Origin: JAZDOT01 sp043798355
GTDB lineage: Bacteria > Patescibacteriota > Gracilibacteria > Peribacterales > Peribacteraceae
Length of the DNA: 37,138 bases
Assembly (NCBI GenBank): GCA_043798355.1
Contig: JAZDOT010000024.1
Span: 1-37,138, forward strand
Direction: 5' to 3'
How positions within the stretch are numbered: the first letter of the stretch is position 1; each line of letters begins with the position of its first letter. Of this stretch, positions 30,562-37,138 are shown in pieces. The position numbers were made by a program, and so were the translations under genes. The notes under the pieces are model-generated. The model was not told the DNA's origin and searched no databases. It worked only from the letters and a program-made list of their open reading frames with translations.

Positions 30562-30612
30562 TGCTGACGGCTCGCCCTGAGCGGAGCCGAAGGGCTGACG
30601 GCTGACGGCTCA
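30562..30612. repeat. heptamer repeat (GGCTGAC-type) at the frameshift point
   Basis: GCTGACG, then a palindromic segment (GCCCTGAGCGGAGCCGAAGGGC), then GCTGACG, GCTGACG and GCTCAGA. The two reading frames of the FemAB-like gene meet here. Confidence 0.85.
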
Positions 30613-30844
30613 GAATCGGTCCATAAGGCACAGCCAAGTGCCATCCCCGCTTCGCGCGGACGACGATGGCTTGGCAGATACCTGCGATCTCTCCACGATC
30701 ATCACGGACCTCCAGTCGCACCGGCTCCTCTCCGATGTCGCGGTACACTTCACCCATCGTCCAGCTCTGCAGAAACGGCCGGAATTGCTGCGAAGAGAGA
30801 AAGGTGTCCCAGGAGTGCTGGTCGGTGGCTTCTCGAACGTTCAT

Positions 30845-30857
30845 TGCCGCCATGATA
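30845..30857 (-). promoter_or_regulatory. -10 box giving leaderless femAB-like mRNA
   Basis: TATCAT (30857-30852), 7 nt, ATG 30844. Confidence 0.55.
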
Positions 30858-30868
30858 GAGGGAGGAGG

Positions 30869-30903
30869 GGTATATGGGTATATGGGAGAATGGGTCTATG
30901 GGT
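30869..30903. repeat. octamer repeat (TATATGGG-type)
   Basis: TATATGGG, TATATGGG, AGAATGGG, TCTATGGG: 8-bp units between the FemAB-like and DegT genes, directly upstream of the FemAB-like promoter. Confidence 0.8.
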
Positions 30904-30934
30904 GCTTTGCGAAGGAAATAGGGCGAGGAGATTA

Positions 30935-32731
30935 CTATCTCGAGAATTTGATGATTCCCAGCAGCGCTTCCTTCTTGTGTTCCTGGTTCTTGAATCTGAA
31001 CAGGTACGGCTCGAGTCGCGGAGGCACGCCCGGCTTAGCCGGGTCGATTTTCTCCGCACGGAGGAGTTGGTGAAGGTCGTAGACAAGCAAGAGATCGATT
31101 CTCAATCTGTATCCTCTGTCGAAGAGCACATTTTCATAGAACTTTTTAACAAAATCAGCTCCTTTGCCGAAGTGATTTTTCCCAATGGTGCACGCCTCAG
31201 CTTGGAAGTCGACACGGTAGTTCTCAAAGCCCTCGACCCCCTTACGATTCCGGTCGTACTTATCCGTTCCCGTTTCTGTGATGATCTTCATGAGTTCATC
31301 CACAGAATACTGTGGATGATCGGTCGTGCTCAGCGCTCGAATGGCGACATCCTTTCCGGGAAAATGCTTTTCCAGCTCCTCGTCTATTTTGGCGCCAATA
31401 GACTGATAGTTTGGCTTTGCATCAATGGTGTATTCCGGAAGTGGAAGGGGAAAGACAGGAGTCCTTTCATCGAGGAGGCTGAACAGAATCCGCACCAGGA
31501 AATCTGCCTGCTTCAGAGTCATTGTAGGGTGCGTCGGTAACGAAAGAATCATTTCACACGCCGCTTCGGCCTCCGGATCGGATCCCGGAATGTAATTCGC
31601 CGCATCCAGATCCGTCGAATCCGGGCAGATGATGCAGCCTGTCCAGCCGTCGGAGAGATGGATGTTGTTCTTCTTGAGTTCAGAGCGGACGGACGCTGCA
31701 TTTTTCACGAAGAGGGGGAATTTCTGGAGGGGGAGATCCGGTGTGATGCCTTGCAGACACGAAATGCCGCTCGCTTGACACGTTTCGAGGTAGAAACGCA
31801 CGAGTTGCCGTCGATGATCGTTGATGGATTGGATGCATTCGAATGCGCTGAGCGCGAGTGCGGCGCAGGCATTGGGCATGCGGTGCAGGAGGGGAGACAT
31901 GGTGCCCTCCTTCTCCCCCGCTTCGAGGATGGGCGGAAGGACGTGGAGTTTCCGGCAAAGCCAGAGGAGCGCTTTCCCGACGAAGAGCCCGTAGAGCGGA
32001 CGGGCGATCCAGTAGAGGAGAGGGTAGAGGAGGAGGGAGAGGATTTCTCGCAGCGGCAGATCAGTCGCTTGTGCCTGAGCAAGCCGGATCTTTTCCGAGG
32101 TTTCCGCATTGCGGCTGAGGACGGCGCCGCCCGCGATGCCGGAAATCGCCTTGTCCCGCCCGAAGCTCAGAATCGCGTACGTCCCCGTCGTGAGGATTCC
32201 CCCGGGGCCCGAAGGATCGGGAAGGATGTGGGCGCAATCTTCAATGAGCGGCAGATGATGACGGTCGCAGAGATCTTTGATCTCCCGTACCGGTGCGGGA
32301 ATGCCGAAGGTGTGCTGGCAGATCACGGCGTGTGTGCGCTCTGTGATCACCTGCCCGATATTCTCTGTTGCAGGATTGAGCGTTTCCCGATCAATGTCCG
32401 CGTACACCGGAACTCCTCCGGCGGCGTGGATGGCGTTGGGAACGACGACGCAGGTGTAGGCCTGTACGATCACTTCATGCCCCGCTCTGACGCCGATGGC
32501 ACGGAGAAGAGCGAGGAGAGCTTCCCGTCCCGAGGCAAAGAGAAAGACATCACCATGAAATGTTTCCGAGAGGCGGCGTTCCAATATCTGCTGTTCCTGT
32601 CCATGTTTCCATTTCCATGGCCGGACGATGAGGCCAAGAGTTCGTAGGAGGAAGCGAAAATCGACGTGTGGCGCGAAGGTGTGGTGGATGGGGAAGAAGG
32701 GCAAAGAGGGAAAGGAAGGAAAAGAGGGCAA
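30935..32731 (-). CDS. DegT/DnrJ/EryC1 aminotransferase with an extra C-terminal domain
   Basis: A 598-aa fusion. Residues about 35-400 are a PLP-dependent sugar aminotransferase (DegT fold): SGREALLALL (68-77), D165 in LIEDCAHI, and the PLP lysine K194 in SFGRDKAISGIAGGA (189-203). Such enzymes make amino sugars for surface glycans. Residues about 216-255 form an unusual hydrophobic insert (ILSLLLYPLLYWIARPLYGLF). Residues about 410-598 are a separate domain that I do not recognise (DKYDRNRKGVEGFENYRVDF, DLLLVYDLHQLLRAEKIDP). The start is uncertain: only a TTG in the nonamer repeat (PSFPSFPSLPFF peptide) is in frame before the domain. It lies 64 bp after the MurF-like gene, so probably in one operon. 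Confidence 0.82.
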   Translation of the reverse strand: MPSFPSFPSLPFFPIHHTFAPHVDFRFLLRTLGLIVRPWKWKHGQEQQILERRLSETFHGDVFLFASGREALLALLRAIGVRAGHEVIVQAYTCVVVPNAIHAAGGVPVYADIDRETLNPATENIGQVITERTHAVICQHTFGIPAPVREIKDLCDRHHLPLIEDCAHILPDPSGPGGILTTGTYAILSFGRDKAISGIAGGAVLSRNAETSEKIRLAQAQATDLPLREILSLLLYPLLYWIARPLYGLFVGKALLWLCRKLHVLPPILEAGEKEGTMSPLLHRMPNACAALALSAFECIQSINDHRRQLVRFYLETCQASGISCLQGITPDLPLQKFPLFVKNAASVRSELKKNNIHLSDGWTGCIICPDSTDLDAANYIPGSDPEAEAACEMILSLPTHPTMTLKQADFLVRILFSLLDERTPVFPLPLPEYTIDAKPNYQSIGAKIDEELEKHFPGKDVAIRALSTTDHPQYSVDELMKIITETGTDKYDRNRKGVEGFENYRVDFQAEACTIGKNHFGKGADFVKKFYENVLFDRGYRLRIDLLLVYDLHQLLRAEKIDPAKPGVPPRLEPYLFRFKNQEHKKEALLGIIKFSR

Positions 32732-32771
32732 AGAGGGCAGAAAAGGCAGGAAGGGCAGGAAGGGCAGGCGG
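32693..32771. repeat. nonamer repeat over the start of the DegT-fusion gene
   Basis: About eight 9-bp units (GGGCAAAGA, GGGAAAGGA, AGGAAAAGA, GGGCAAAGA, GGGCAGAAA, AGGCAGGAA, GGGCAGGAA). It covers the 5' end of the aminotransferase gene and most of the gap to the MurF-like gene. Confidence 0.88.
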
Positions 32772-32795
32772 TTCGTCTCATCTCATGAAAAACAT

Positions 32796-34301
32796 TTATG
32801 TGGGCAGAAGGCGGCGGATCGTGTCTTCGGACATGCGGCCGATGCAGACGACGAGTGATCCGGCGGGAGCCTTGCGGGTTTTGCGATCGAGAATTTCCAC
32901 GGGTCGGCCGAGCCCCTCCGCGAAGGACAGAGCGCTCCTCGGATGGACGAAGATCACCCGCTGGAAGATCGTGCGCGCCTGAGCGCCGAGATCGGCATGG
33001 ATGCGTTCCTGCTCCTCGCCAAGCTCGATGAGGCCGCTCGTGAGGAGCGTCTTCTCCTCGAAGGGCTGCGTGCGCGCCCACTGGATGGCTGCCTCGAAGC
33101 TCATGGGGCTGGCGTTGTGGGTGTCATCGAGAATGGTGGTGTTTCGTTCTTCGCGGACGGTGAACGTCTTCCGGGGCGGGGCGAACGACCGGAGACGCAT
33201 GGCAATCTCATCGAGGGCGAGCCCGAGGAATCGTGCGACGGCGATGGCGAGCAGGACATTCGTTATGTTGTGCGTGCCGTGGAGCGGAACCGTGAAGACG
33301 GTGTCTTCCGTCCGGAAGCGGATGCCAGCGGGCATTTCTTCGATGTCGAATGCCTCCAGATCCGCGGGACCGCCCGTGCCGATCGTTGTCACCGCGCAGG
33401 GGGCGACGTTCTTTGCCCTCTCGCAGAGCGCGCAGTCGGCATTGATGAACGCGTGGCCGTCTGCCGGGAGGGAGAGCACGAGTTCGCTCTTTGCCTGTAC
33501 CAGGGCTTCCTGTGACCCGAAGAGGCCGATGTGCTGATGCCCGATGAAAGTGATGATGCCCAGTGTTGGACGGATGATCGAGCACAGCAGCGCGATCTCA
33601 CCTGTGCGGTACGCTCCCATTTCTACGATGAGTACTTGAGTTGCTTCGTGGCGCGGCAATTCGCGTGCCAGCCACTGGGAGACGCCCATCTCCGTATTGA
33701 CGTGTGCAGGAGTGGAAAGGACGTTTTTCTCTTTCAGGATGTGCGCGAGGAGCTCTTTCGTGGTGCTCTTTCCCACGCTCCCCGTGATGCCGATGACGGT
33801 GAGATTTTCCCGCGCAAGGCGGATCTGTTTCGCGCGCTCCATGACGCGATGCTTGAGGAGCGTATCTGCCGGTTTCCAGAGGATCCACGCCGCGCTCATA
33901 GGGAGAATCTGCAGGAGGGGGATGAGCGGGAGGAAGCGGGGCGGGATGACGAGGCCGAGGATGAGCGTGATGAGACCTGTCGTTATGACGATGACAATTG
34001 CTTTCAATGTCCAGACTGGCTGCGGCTGCCGCCGCAGGAGAATCTGCGCGAGGTTCACACAGGCGAGCGCCACGAGCGCATCGATGGGCCAGAGGGAGAG
34101 GGGGATGGCCTGTGAGAGGAGATGCCCGACGGTGAAGGGGAGGAGGACGAGGATGCGAACCACGCCCACCATCTGCCGGACGATGCCCTCTTCCCTCAGG
34201 TGCTCCCGGAGCCGGTCGAGGCGCCACTCTTTCATCTGCCAGAGGGCGGAGAGAGTCAGGAGGGGCGAGAGGGAGGCCGCGAGGGTGAGGAGAGCGAGCA
34301 T
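32796..34301 (-). CDS. MurF-like Mur ligase with N-terminal membrane domain
   Basis: A 501-aa ATP-dependent amide ligase of the Mur family. Residues 1-145 are not the usual UDP-MurNAc-binding domain but about five membrane helices. The ligase core follows: P-loop GITGSVGKST (171-180), HVNTEMGVSQWL, Mg-binding EMGAYRTGEI (227-236), GLFGSQEALVQAKSEL (259-274) with the probable carbamylated K271, LHGTHNITNVLLAIA and LDDTHNASPMS, closest to MurF (D-Ala-D-Ala-adding). It may act on a lipid-linked or membrane-near substrate. A heptamer repeat lies directly before the ATG at 34301; no clear -10 box is visible. DegT and FemAB-like genes follow on the same strand. Confidence 0.85.
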   Translation of the reverse strand: MLALLTLAASLSPLLTLSALWQMKEWRLDRLREHLREEGIVRQMVGVVRILVLLPFTVGHLLSQAIPLSLWPIDALVALACVNLAQILLRRQPQPVWTLKAIVIVITTGLITLILGLVIPPRFLPLIPLLQILPMSAAWILWKPADTLLKHRVMERAKQIRLARENLTVIGITGSVGKSTTKELLAHILKEKNVLSTPAHVNTEMGVSQWLARELPRHEATQVLIVEMGAYRTGEIALLCSIIRPTLGIITFIGHQHIGLFGSQEALVQAKSELVLSLPADGHAFINADCALCERAKNVAPCAVTTIGTGGPADLEAFDIEEMPAGIRFRTEDTVFTVPLHGTHNITNVLLAIAVARFLGLALDEIAMRLRSFAPPRKTFTVREERNTTILDDTHNASPMSFEAAIQWARTQPFEEKTLLTSGLIELGEEQERIHADLGAQARTIFQRVIFVHPRSALSFAEGLGRPVEILDRKTRKAPAGSLVVCIGRMSEDTIRRLLPT

Positions 34302-34338
34302 AGGACGAAGGACTTAGGACGAAGGACGAAGGACGACT
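34302..34338. repeat. heptamer repeat (GGACGAA-type) before the murF-like gene
   Basis: GGACGAA, GGACTTA, GGACGAA, GGACGAA, GGACGAC: 7-bp units that also encode the last residues (SVVLRPSS) of the upstream hydrolase. Confidence 0.88.
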
Positions 34339-35102
34339 GACGCATGTGTTTTTATGTTGCTGCGTATGACGGCGGCGATCTCTGTTGCGCGGTCGCGATG
34401 GATGCGATGACGCAGTCCCGGGAAGAGGTGCAGAGCACTTCCTTTGATGGTCTCGTGCATCACATGGGCATCGCTGATGGGTGTCTGCGTATCTGCCGTT
34501 CCCCAGAAGATGTCCGTTGGAACATTGATATGGCTGAGGAGAGGGGTGAGGTCTTCGTCCGTCACGAGCCGGAGCGTTTCCTTCATGACCGGACTGGCGC
34601 GTTCGTAGTCATGGACAGAGAGGATTTTATAGAGGATCTTCCGCGCGAAGGGCTGGATTGACCTCAGGCCGGGGACGGAGAGAAGAGTTTTTCCTGTTTT
34701 TGCCGCTATGAATCCCATTCTCTCTTTGAAGGTCGGGGGGTGGGGGATGCCGGCCGCAGCGCAGAGATAGAGGTGGTCGATGCGAAGGCTGACCGCTCGC
34801 TGTGCGAGTTTGATGGCGATTCTTCCTCCATGGGAATGGCCGAGAATTGATAATTGATAACTTGTGGTGAGCGGAGCCGAACCATTGATAATTGATAATT
34901 GCTTCGCAAGCCACGTCTCTACCCAATCGGCGTAGTCGTCATTCGTCCAGGGGCGAGGGGGATCGCCTGCTTCGCCGAAGCCCGGGAGATCCGGCGTGAG
35001 GATCGTCAATTCTGTTCCCTTCAAAGCTTCACGAAGCTCCGTGAAAGATTCTTTTGATCCCCCCCAGCCATGGAGACAGAGCAGGACAACGGATTTCTGC
35101 AT
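34314..35102 (-). CDS. alpha/beta-hydrolase fold protein
   Basis: A 262-aa serine hydrolase. Motifs are HGWGGS (11-16, oxyanion), nucleophile S90 in LGHSHGG (88-94), D204 in WGTADTQTP and H232 in GLRHRIH. Residues about 69-86 (SIINGSAPLTTSYQLSI) are encoded by a heptamer repeat tract just before the nucleophile strand, in frame. The frame is open upstream to 35198, but TATACT sits exactly 6 nt before ATG 35102. The C-terminus is also repeat-encoded. It ends 12 bp before the MurF-like start. Substrate unknown. Confidence 0.87.
   Translation of the reverse strand: MQKSVVLLCLHGWGGSKESFTELREALKGTELTILTPDLPGFGEAGDPPRPWTNDDYADWVETWLAKQLSIINGSAPLTTSYQLSILGHSHGGRIAIKLAQRAVSLRIDHLYLCAAAGIPHPPTFKERMGFIAAKTGKTLLSVPGLRSIQPFARKILYKILSVHDYERASPVMKETLRLVTDEDLTPLLSHINVPTDIFWGTADTQTPISDAHVMHETIKGSALHLFPGLRHRIHRDRATEIAAVIRSNIKTHASVVLRPSS
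34843..34901. repeat. heptamer repeat (TTGATAA-type) inside the hydrolase gene
   Basis: AATTGAT, AATTGAT, AACTTGT, a GTGAGCGGAGCCGAACCA segment, then TTGATAA, TTGATAA: two heptamer blocks around a REP-like core, as at 30562-30612. Confidence 0.85.
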
Positions 35103-35114
35103 GGCGAGAGTATA
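35103..35114 (-). promoter_or_regulatory. -10 box giving leaderless hydrolase mRNA
   Basis: TATACT (35114-35109), 6 nt, ATG 35102. Confidence 0.65.
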
Positions 35115-35149
35115 GAGGAAGAACGAGCACATTTTAGATGGTTTCCCGA

Positions 35150-35164
35150 TACAATGGAGATGAT
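35150..35164 (+). promoter_or_regulatory. -10 box and possible SD of the MBL-fold gene
   Basis: TACAAT (35150-35155) with 9 nt to ATG 35165; GGAG at 35156-35159 could serve as a ribosome-binding site if the leader is longer. Confidence 0.45.
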
Positions 35165-36016
35165 ATGTCCTGCACTCTTTGCCGCCTTTCACTGGCATTT
35201 CTCGGGTGTGCGCTACTCAATGCCTGCTCGACTGCACATTTCGAGTCGGAAGACGGGATTTACCTCTTGAGGTACGGGCAATCATCGTATTCCGCGTCAG
35301 AGGTATTTGAGCAGGGTTCAGGGGGGACGGTTCCCTTTGCTTGGTATTTTGGATTGATGAGGAGCAGGAGCGATTTGACCCTCATCGACTGCGGTATCCG
35401 GCAGGAGCGTCTCGCAAGACAGTGGTCCATTGCAGGATTTACGGAGCAGGTTACCCTCCTTGCGCGCATAGGCGTGCAGCCCGAAGACATCACGCGGGTG
35501 ATTCTCACACATCTCCATGCGGATCATGTGGATGGGTGTGCAGCGTTTACCCATGCGCAGTTCTTCGTCCAGAAGCGCGAGTTCGATTCTATGAACGATG
35601 CGTTCGCAAGTGCGGGAGAGGGGAAAGTATCTGCGAATGGATACCGTCGCGAGCATCTCGATTTCCTTACTTCGCTTCAGCAGGAAGGACGTCTTACTCT
35701 CGTTGACGGGAACGAAACGATTACACCATCTCTCTCTACAGAGCTTCATCCATTTCATACTGCCGGAATGCAGGCGGTCATCGTGGATGCAGGGAGCGGG
35801 CAAACGGTCGCATTCGTTTCCGACAATGCGTATGTGATGGACAATGTAACGCAAGAGCATCCGATCGGGGCTGCACGTGATATCGAAGGGGATCGTGACT
35901 ACCTTCGGATGCTCCATGCGTGGCAGTCTCCTCTGCACATCATCATTCCGGGACATGATTCGTCACTTTTTTATCGTTCCCCCGAAGTGGCAACAGATAT
36001 TGTGCGTGTTCGGTAG
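35165..36016 (+). CDS. metallo-beta-lactamase-fold lipoprotein (lactonase-like)
   Basis: A 283-aa exported hydrolase. The signal peptide ends in the lipobox-like LNAC (C21). The metal site is HLHADHVDG (116-124: H116, H118, D120, H121), with further ligands expected at the H of HPFHTAG, D in AFVSDNAY and H in IPGHDSS. The overall layout is that of AHL-lactonase-like/quorum-quenching MBL proteins, but the substrate cannot be told. Being a lipoprotein it should act outside the cytoplasm. I start at ATG 35165 because the signal peptide begins there; the frame is open to 35138. Confidence 0.85.
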   Translation: MSCTLCRLSLAFLGCALLNACSTAHFESEDGIYLLRYGQSSYSASEVFEQGSGGTVPFAWYFGLMRSRSDLTLIDCGIRQERLARQWSIAGFTEQVTLLARIGVQPEDITRVILTHLHADHVDGCAAFTHAQFFVQKREFDSMNDAFASAGEGKVSANGYRREHLDFLTSLQQEGRLTLVDGNETITPSLSTELHPFHTAGMQAVIVDAGSGQTVAFVSDNAYVMDNVTQEHPIGAARDIEGDRDYLRMLHAWQSPLHIIIPGHDSSLFYRSPEVATDIVRVR

Positions 36017-36030
36017 TACTTCTACTCTTG

Positions 36031-36042
36031 CATAAATTTCCT
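36031..36042 (+). promoter_or_regulatory. -10-like box before the truncated membrane gene
   Basis: CATAAA followed by 6 nt and ATG 36043; a weak match that follows the spacing rule of the window. Confidence 0.35.
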
Positions 36043-37029
36043 ATGCGATTTTCTTTCCAGCATCGTTTCCTCTCTGTCGCGTTCTTTGCATCTGCAATTC
36101 TTCTCGTTGAGACGGTATTGTTTCATGTCTTCAACTACATGCATGGCTATTTCATAGCCAATATGGTTATTTATTACGCAGTAGTTGGTATAGGGATCGG
36201 AGCGTTTCTCGCCTCCCGATTGCGCATTTCTGATCAGCAGTGTTTCTTGTTTTGTGTGACAGGCATGACGGTTTTGCTGTATGTAACGGCCATAATTCTT
36301 GTGCTCTATCCGGCCGTGTGGCTCCTCTCTCTCCTGACACCCTGCACTTTTATTTTCCCTGTTCTTTTCATTACTCGTTCTTTTGAGAATTATGAGAGTG
36401 ACAACATTTATCTCTACGACATGGTGGGAGCCGGCTTGGGTGTGATTCTTACAGTGCTTCTCTTCTCCTTCCTTCTTTCTGAAGAGATCATCCTTTTTTT
36501 GCTCATTATTCTTCCTCTGGTGGGTTTCCTCAGCGTACGTTTGTCCAAAGAAAGAACACAGATGCGTTGGTGGGGACGTGGATTGGCTGTCCTGTCCATT
36601 GTTGCAGTGGTTCTTCTCGGCGCACAACTCACCACGGATTCACTGAACTTCTGTCGCATCGTGAACCGTTCATTCACAGGATTCGATCGGCAGAAGAATT
36701 TTTACCTTTTCTCTCCAACACGACTGGTGAAGAGCTACGATTCTCTCGCAGGGAGACTCGATGTTTTCTCGTGGAGGACCCGTCATACCGTTTTAAATCA
36801 CGGTCTTTCCAATGACGTATTCTCTAACGGTCAACGGAGCGACTATGCAGAACTTCAGAAGAAGGGTGTGGTCTATCCGACCAAAGATGTCAGAGTGCTT
36901 TACGGTCCGGTGAAGGAGCCCCGCGTGTTCATTATCGGGTCTTCTGCTGAGGGCATCATCAAAGTCATTCGCCGAATCACTCCTCTGCAAAACATCACTC
37001 CTAAAAAACACCCACTTTTTCAGAGGTGA
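36043..37029 (+). CDS. multi-pass membrane protein resembling spermidine-synthase-like transporters, truncated
   Basis: A 328-aa protein with about seven membrane helices in its first 195 residues (for example YYAVVGIGIGAFLASRL and YLYDMVGAGLGVILTVLL, the latter like the helix of membrane-bound spermidine-synthase-like proteins). A soluble part then begins (SLAGRLDVFSWRT) and reaches a Rossmann-type strand, RVFIIGSSAEGIIKVI (about 303-318), where SAM-binding motif I would be. Then the frame changes to low-similarity residues and stops. Proteins of this type normally continue another 200 or more residues, so this is probably a broken 3' end. Positions 37030-37138 contain no supported gene. Confidence 0.65.
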   Translation: MRFSFQHRFLSVAFFASAILLVETVLFHVFNYMHGYFIANMVIYYAVVGIGIGAFLASRLRISDQQCFLFCVTGMTVLLYVTAIILVLYPAVWLLSLLTPCTFIFPVLFITRSFENYESDNIYLYDMVGAGLGVILTVLLFSFLLSEEIILFLLIILPLVGFLSVRLSKERTQMRWWGRGLAVLSIVAVVLLGAQLTTDSLNFCRIVNRSFTGFDRQKNFYLFSPTRLVKSYDSLAGRLDVFSWRTRHTVLNHGLSNDVFSNGQRSDYAELQKKGVVYPTKDVRVLYGPVKEPRVFIIGSSAEGIIKVIRRITPLQNITPKKHPLFQR

Positions 37030-37138
37030 ATCCTAAGAATACCGCTCCATGAAGCAGTAAAGTGGCAATTCAAAATTGACGAGAAACCATTGACAAAAAT
37101 ACGGGCGACACACCATCGCGGCGGATTTTTAGCTGTTT

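Larger units (their letters stand above)
29652..30844 (-). pseudogene. FemAB-like aminoacyltransferase, frameshifted at a heptamer repeat (possibly phase-off)
   Basis: The gene encodes a FemAB/MurM-type transferase (lipid II:amino acid transferase, GNAT-like fold) that builds peptidoglycan cross-bridges. The first part is in one frame (30844 down to about 30610: QSWTMGEVYRDIGEEPVRL ... AVPYGPI), the rest in another (about 30610 to 29652: LLGELRLIAKRERCSFIRM, MRKTTRNLIRRAEKEGV, YNFWGIAP, HPFAGVTLFKTGFGG). The frame switch coincides with a GGCTGAC heptamer tract at 30562-30612, and adding one 7-bp unit (7 = 1 mod 3) would join the frames. Four more repeat tracts add peptide inserts (RSAISDQ-, NEKRKTRNEK-, PSAVSLQPSA-, QFSIFNYQFS-like) in loops. 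TATCAT lies 7 nt before ATG 30844. Confidence 0.82.

Noticed and set aside
31658..32647. A 329-codon plus-strand frame opposite the DegT gene
   Set aside because: No domain features; the opposite strand carries intact aminotransferase motifs.

Overview
The window looks like a chromosomal segment of a Candidate Phyla Radiation (Patescibacteria) bacterium, most likely from the Peregrinibacteria/Peribacteria side. This is inferred, not proven. The grounds are the mix of genes (short T4SS_pilin-like proteins, a VirB4 ATPase, a Pur-alpha-type small protein, SLH and SH3b surface proteins, FemAB, a diversity-generating retroelement with Avd), moderately GC-rich DNA, and the near absence of Shine-Dalgarno sites. 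Many genes have a -10 box exactly 6-7 nt before the start codon, so their mRNAs should be leaderless.

Layout. 1-9.4 kb holds housekeeping and accessory genes: an APH-like kinase, a membrane-anchored unknown, ruvB, a WbaZ-like glycosyltransferase, a TerC-family membrane protein, tRNA-Lys, a GIY-YIG/serine-hydrolase fusion, tatD, tRNA-Arg, a C39-like peptidase and a patatin. 9.45-12.9 kb is an accessory island next to two tRNA-Gly genes. It has a restriction-helicase remnant, an avd gene, an adenine-rich template repeat (TR), a target gene whose C-terminus is a variable repeat (VR), and a DGR-type reverse transcriptase. 13.1-16.2 kb carries a methyltransferase-TPR protein and three T4SS-pilin-like genes. 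16.3-22.4 kb carries metG, a Pur-alpha-like gene, an SLH/calcium-repeat surface protein coupled to fmt, rbfA and an NrnA-type DHH phosphoesterase. 22.5-29.1 kb carries a VirB4 ATPase, a lipoprotein, argS and an SH3b/deacetylase-like lipoprotein. 29.3-34.3 kb is an envelope cluster: a small membrane protein, a frameshifted FemAB gene, a DegT aminotransferase fusion and a membrane-anchored MurF-like ligase. The end has an alpha/beta hydrolase, a metallo-beta-lactamase lipoprotein and a truncated membrane protein.

Two signals stand out. First, the DGR is recognisable from sequence alone: TR and VR align over about 38 codons, and by hand count about 25 of 28 aligned TR adenines in the first 30 codons are changed in VR, against about 8 non-adenine changes. 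The TR is on the strand opposite the reverse transcriptase, and the TR and VR 3' ends have diverged. Second, the window is full of short tandem repeats with 7-bp or 9-bp periods and many different unit sequences, both between genes and inside them. In the FemAB gene a heptamer tract sits exactly where the reading frame breaks, and one extra 7-bp unit would restore the frame, which suggests a phase-variable switch.
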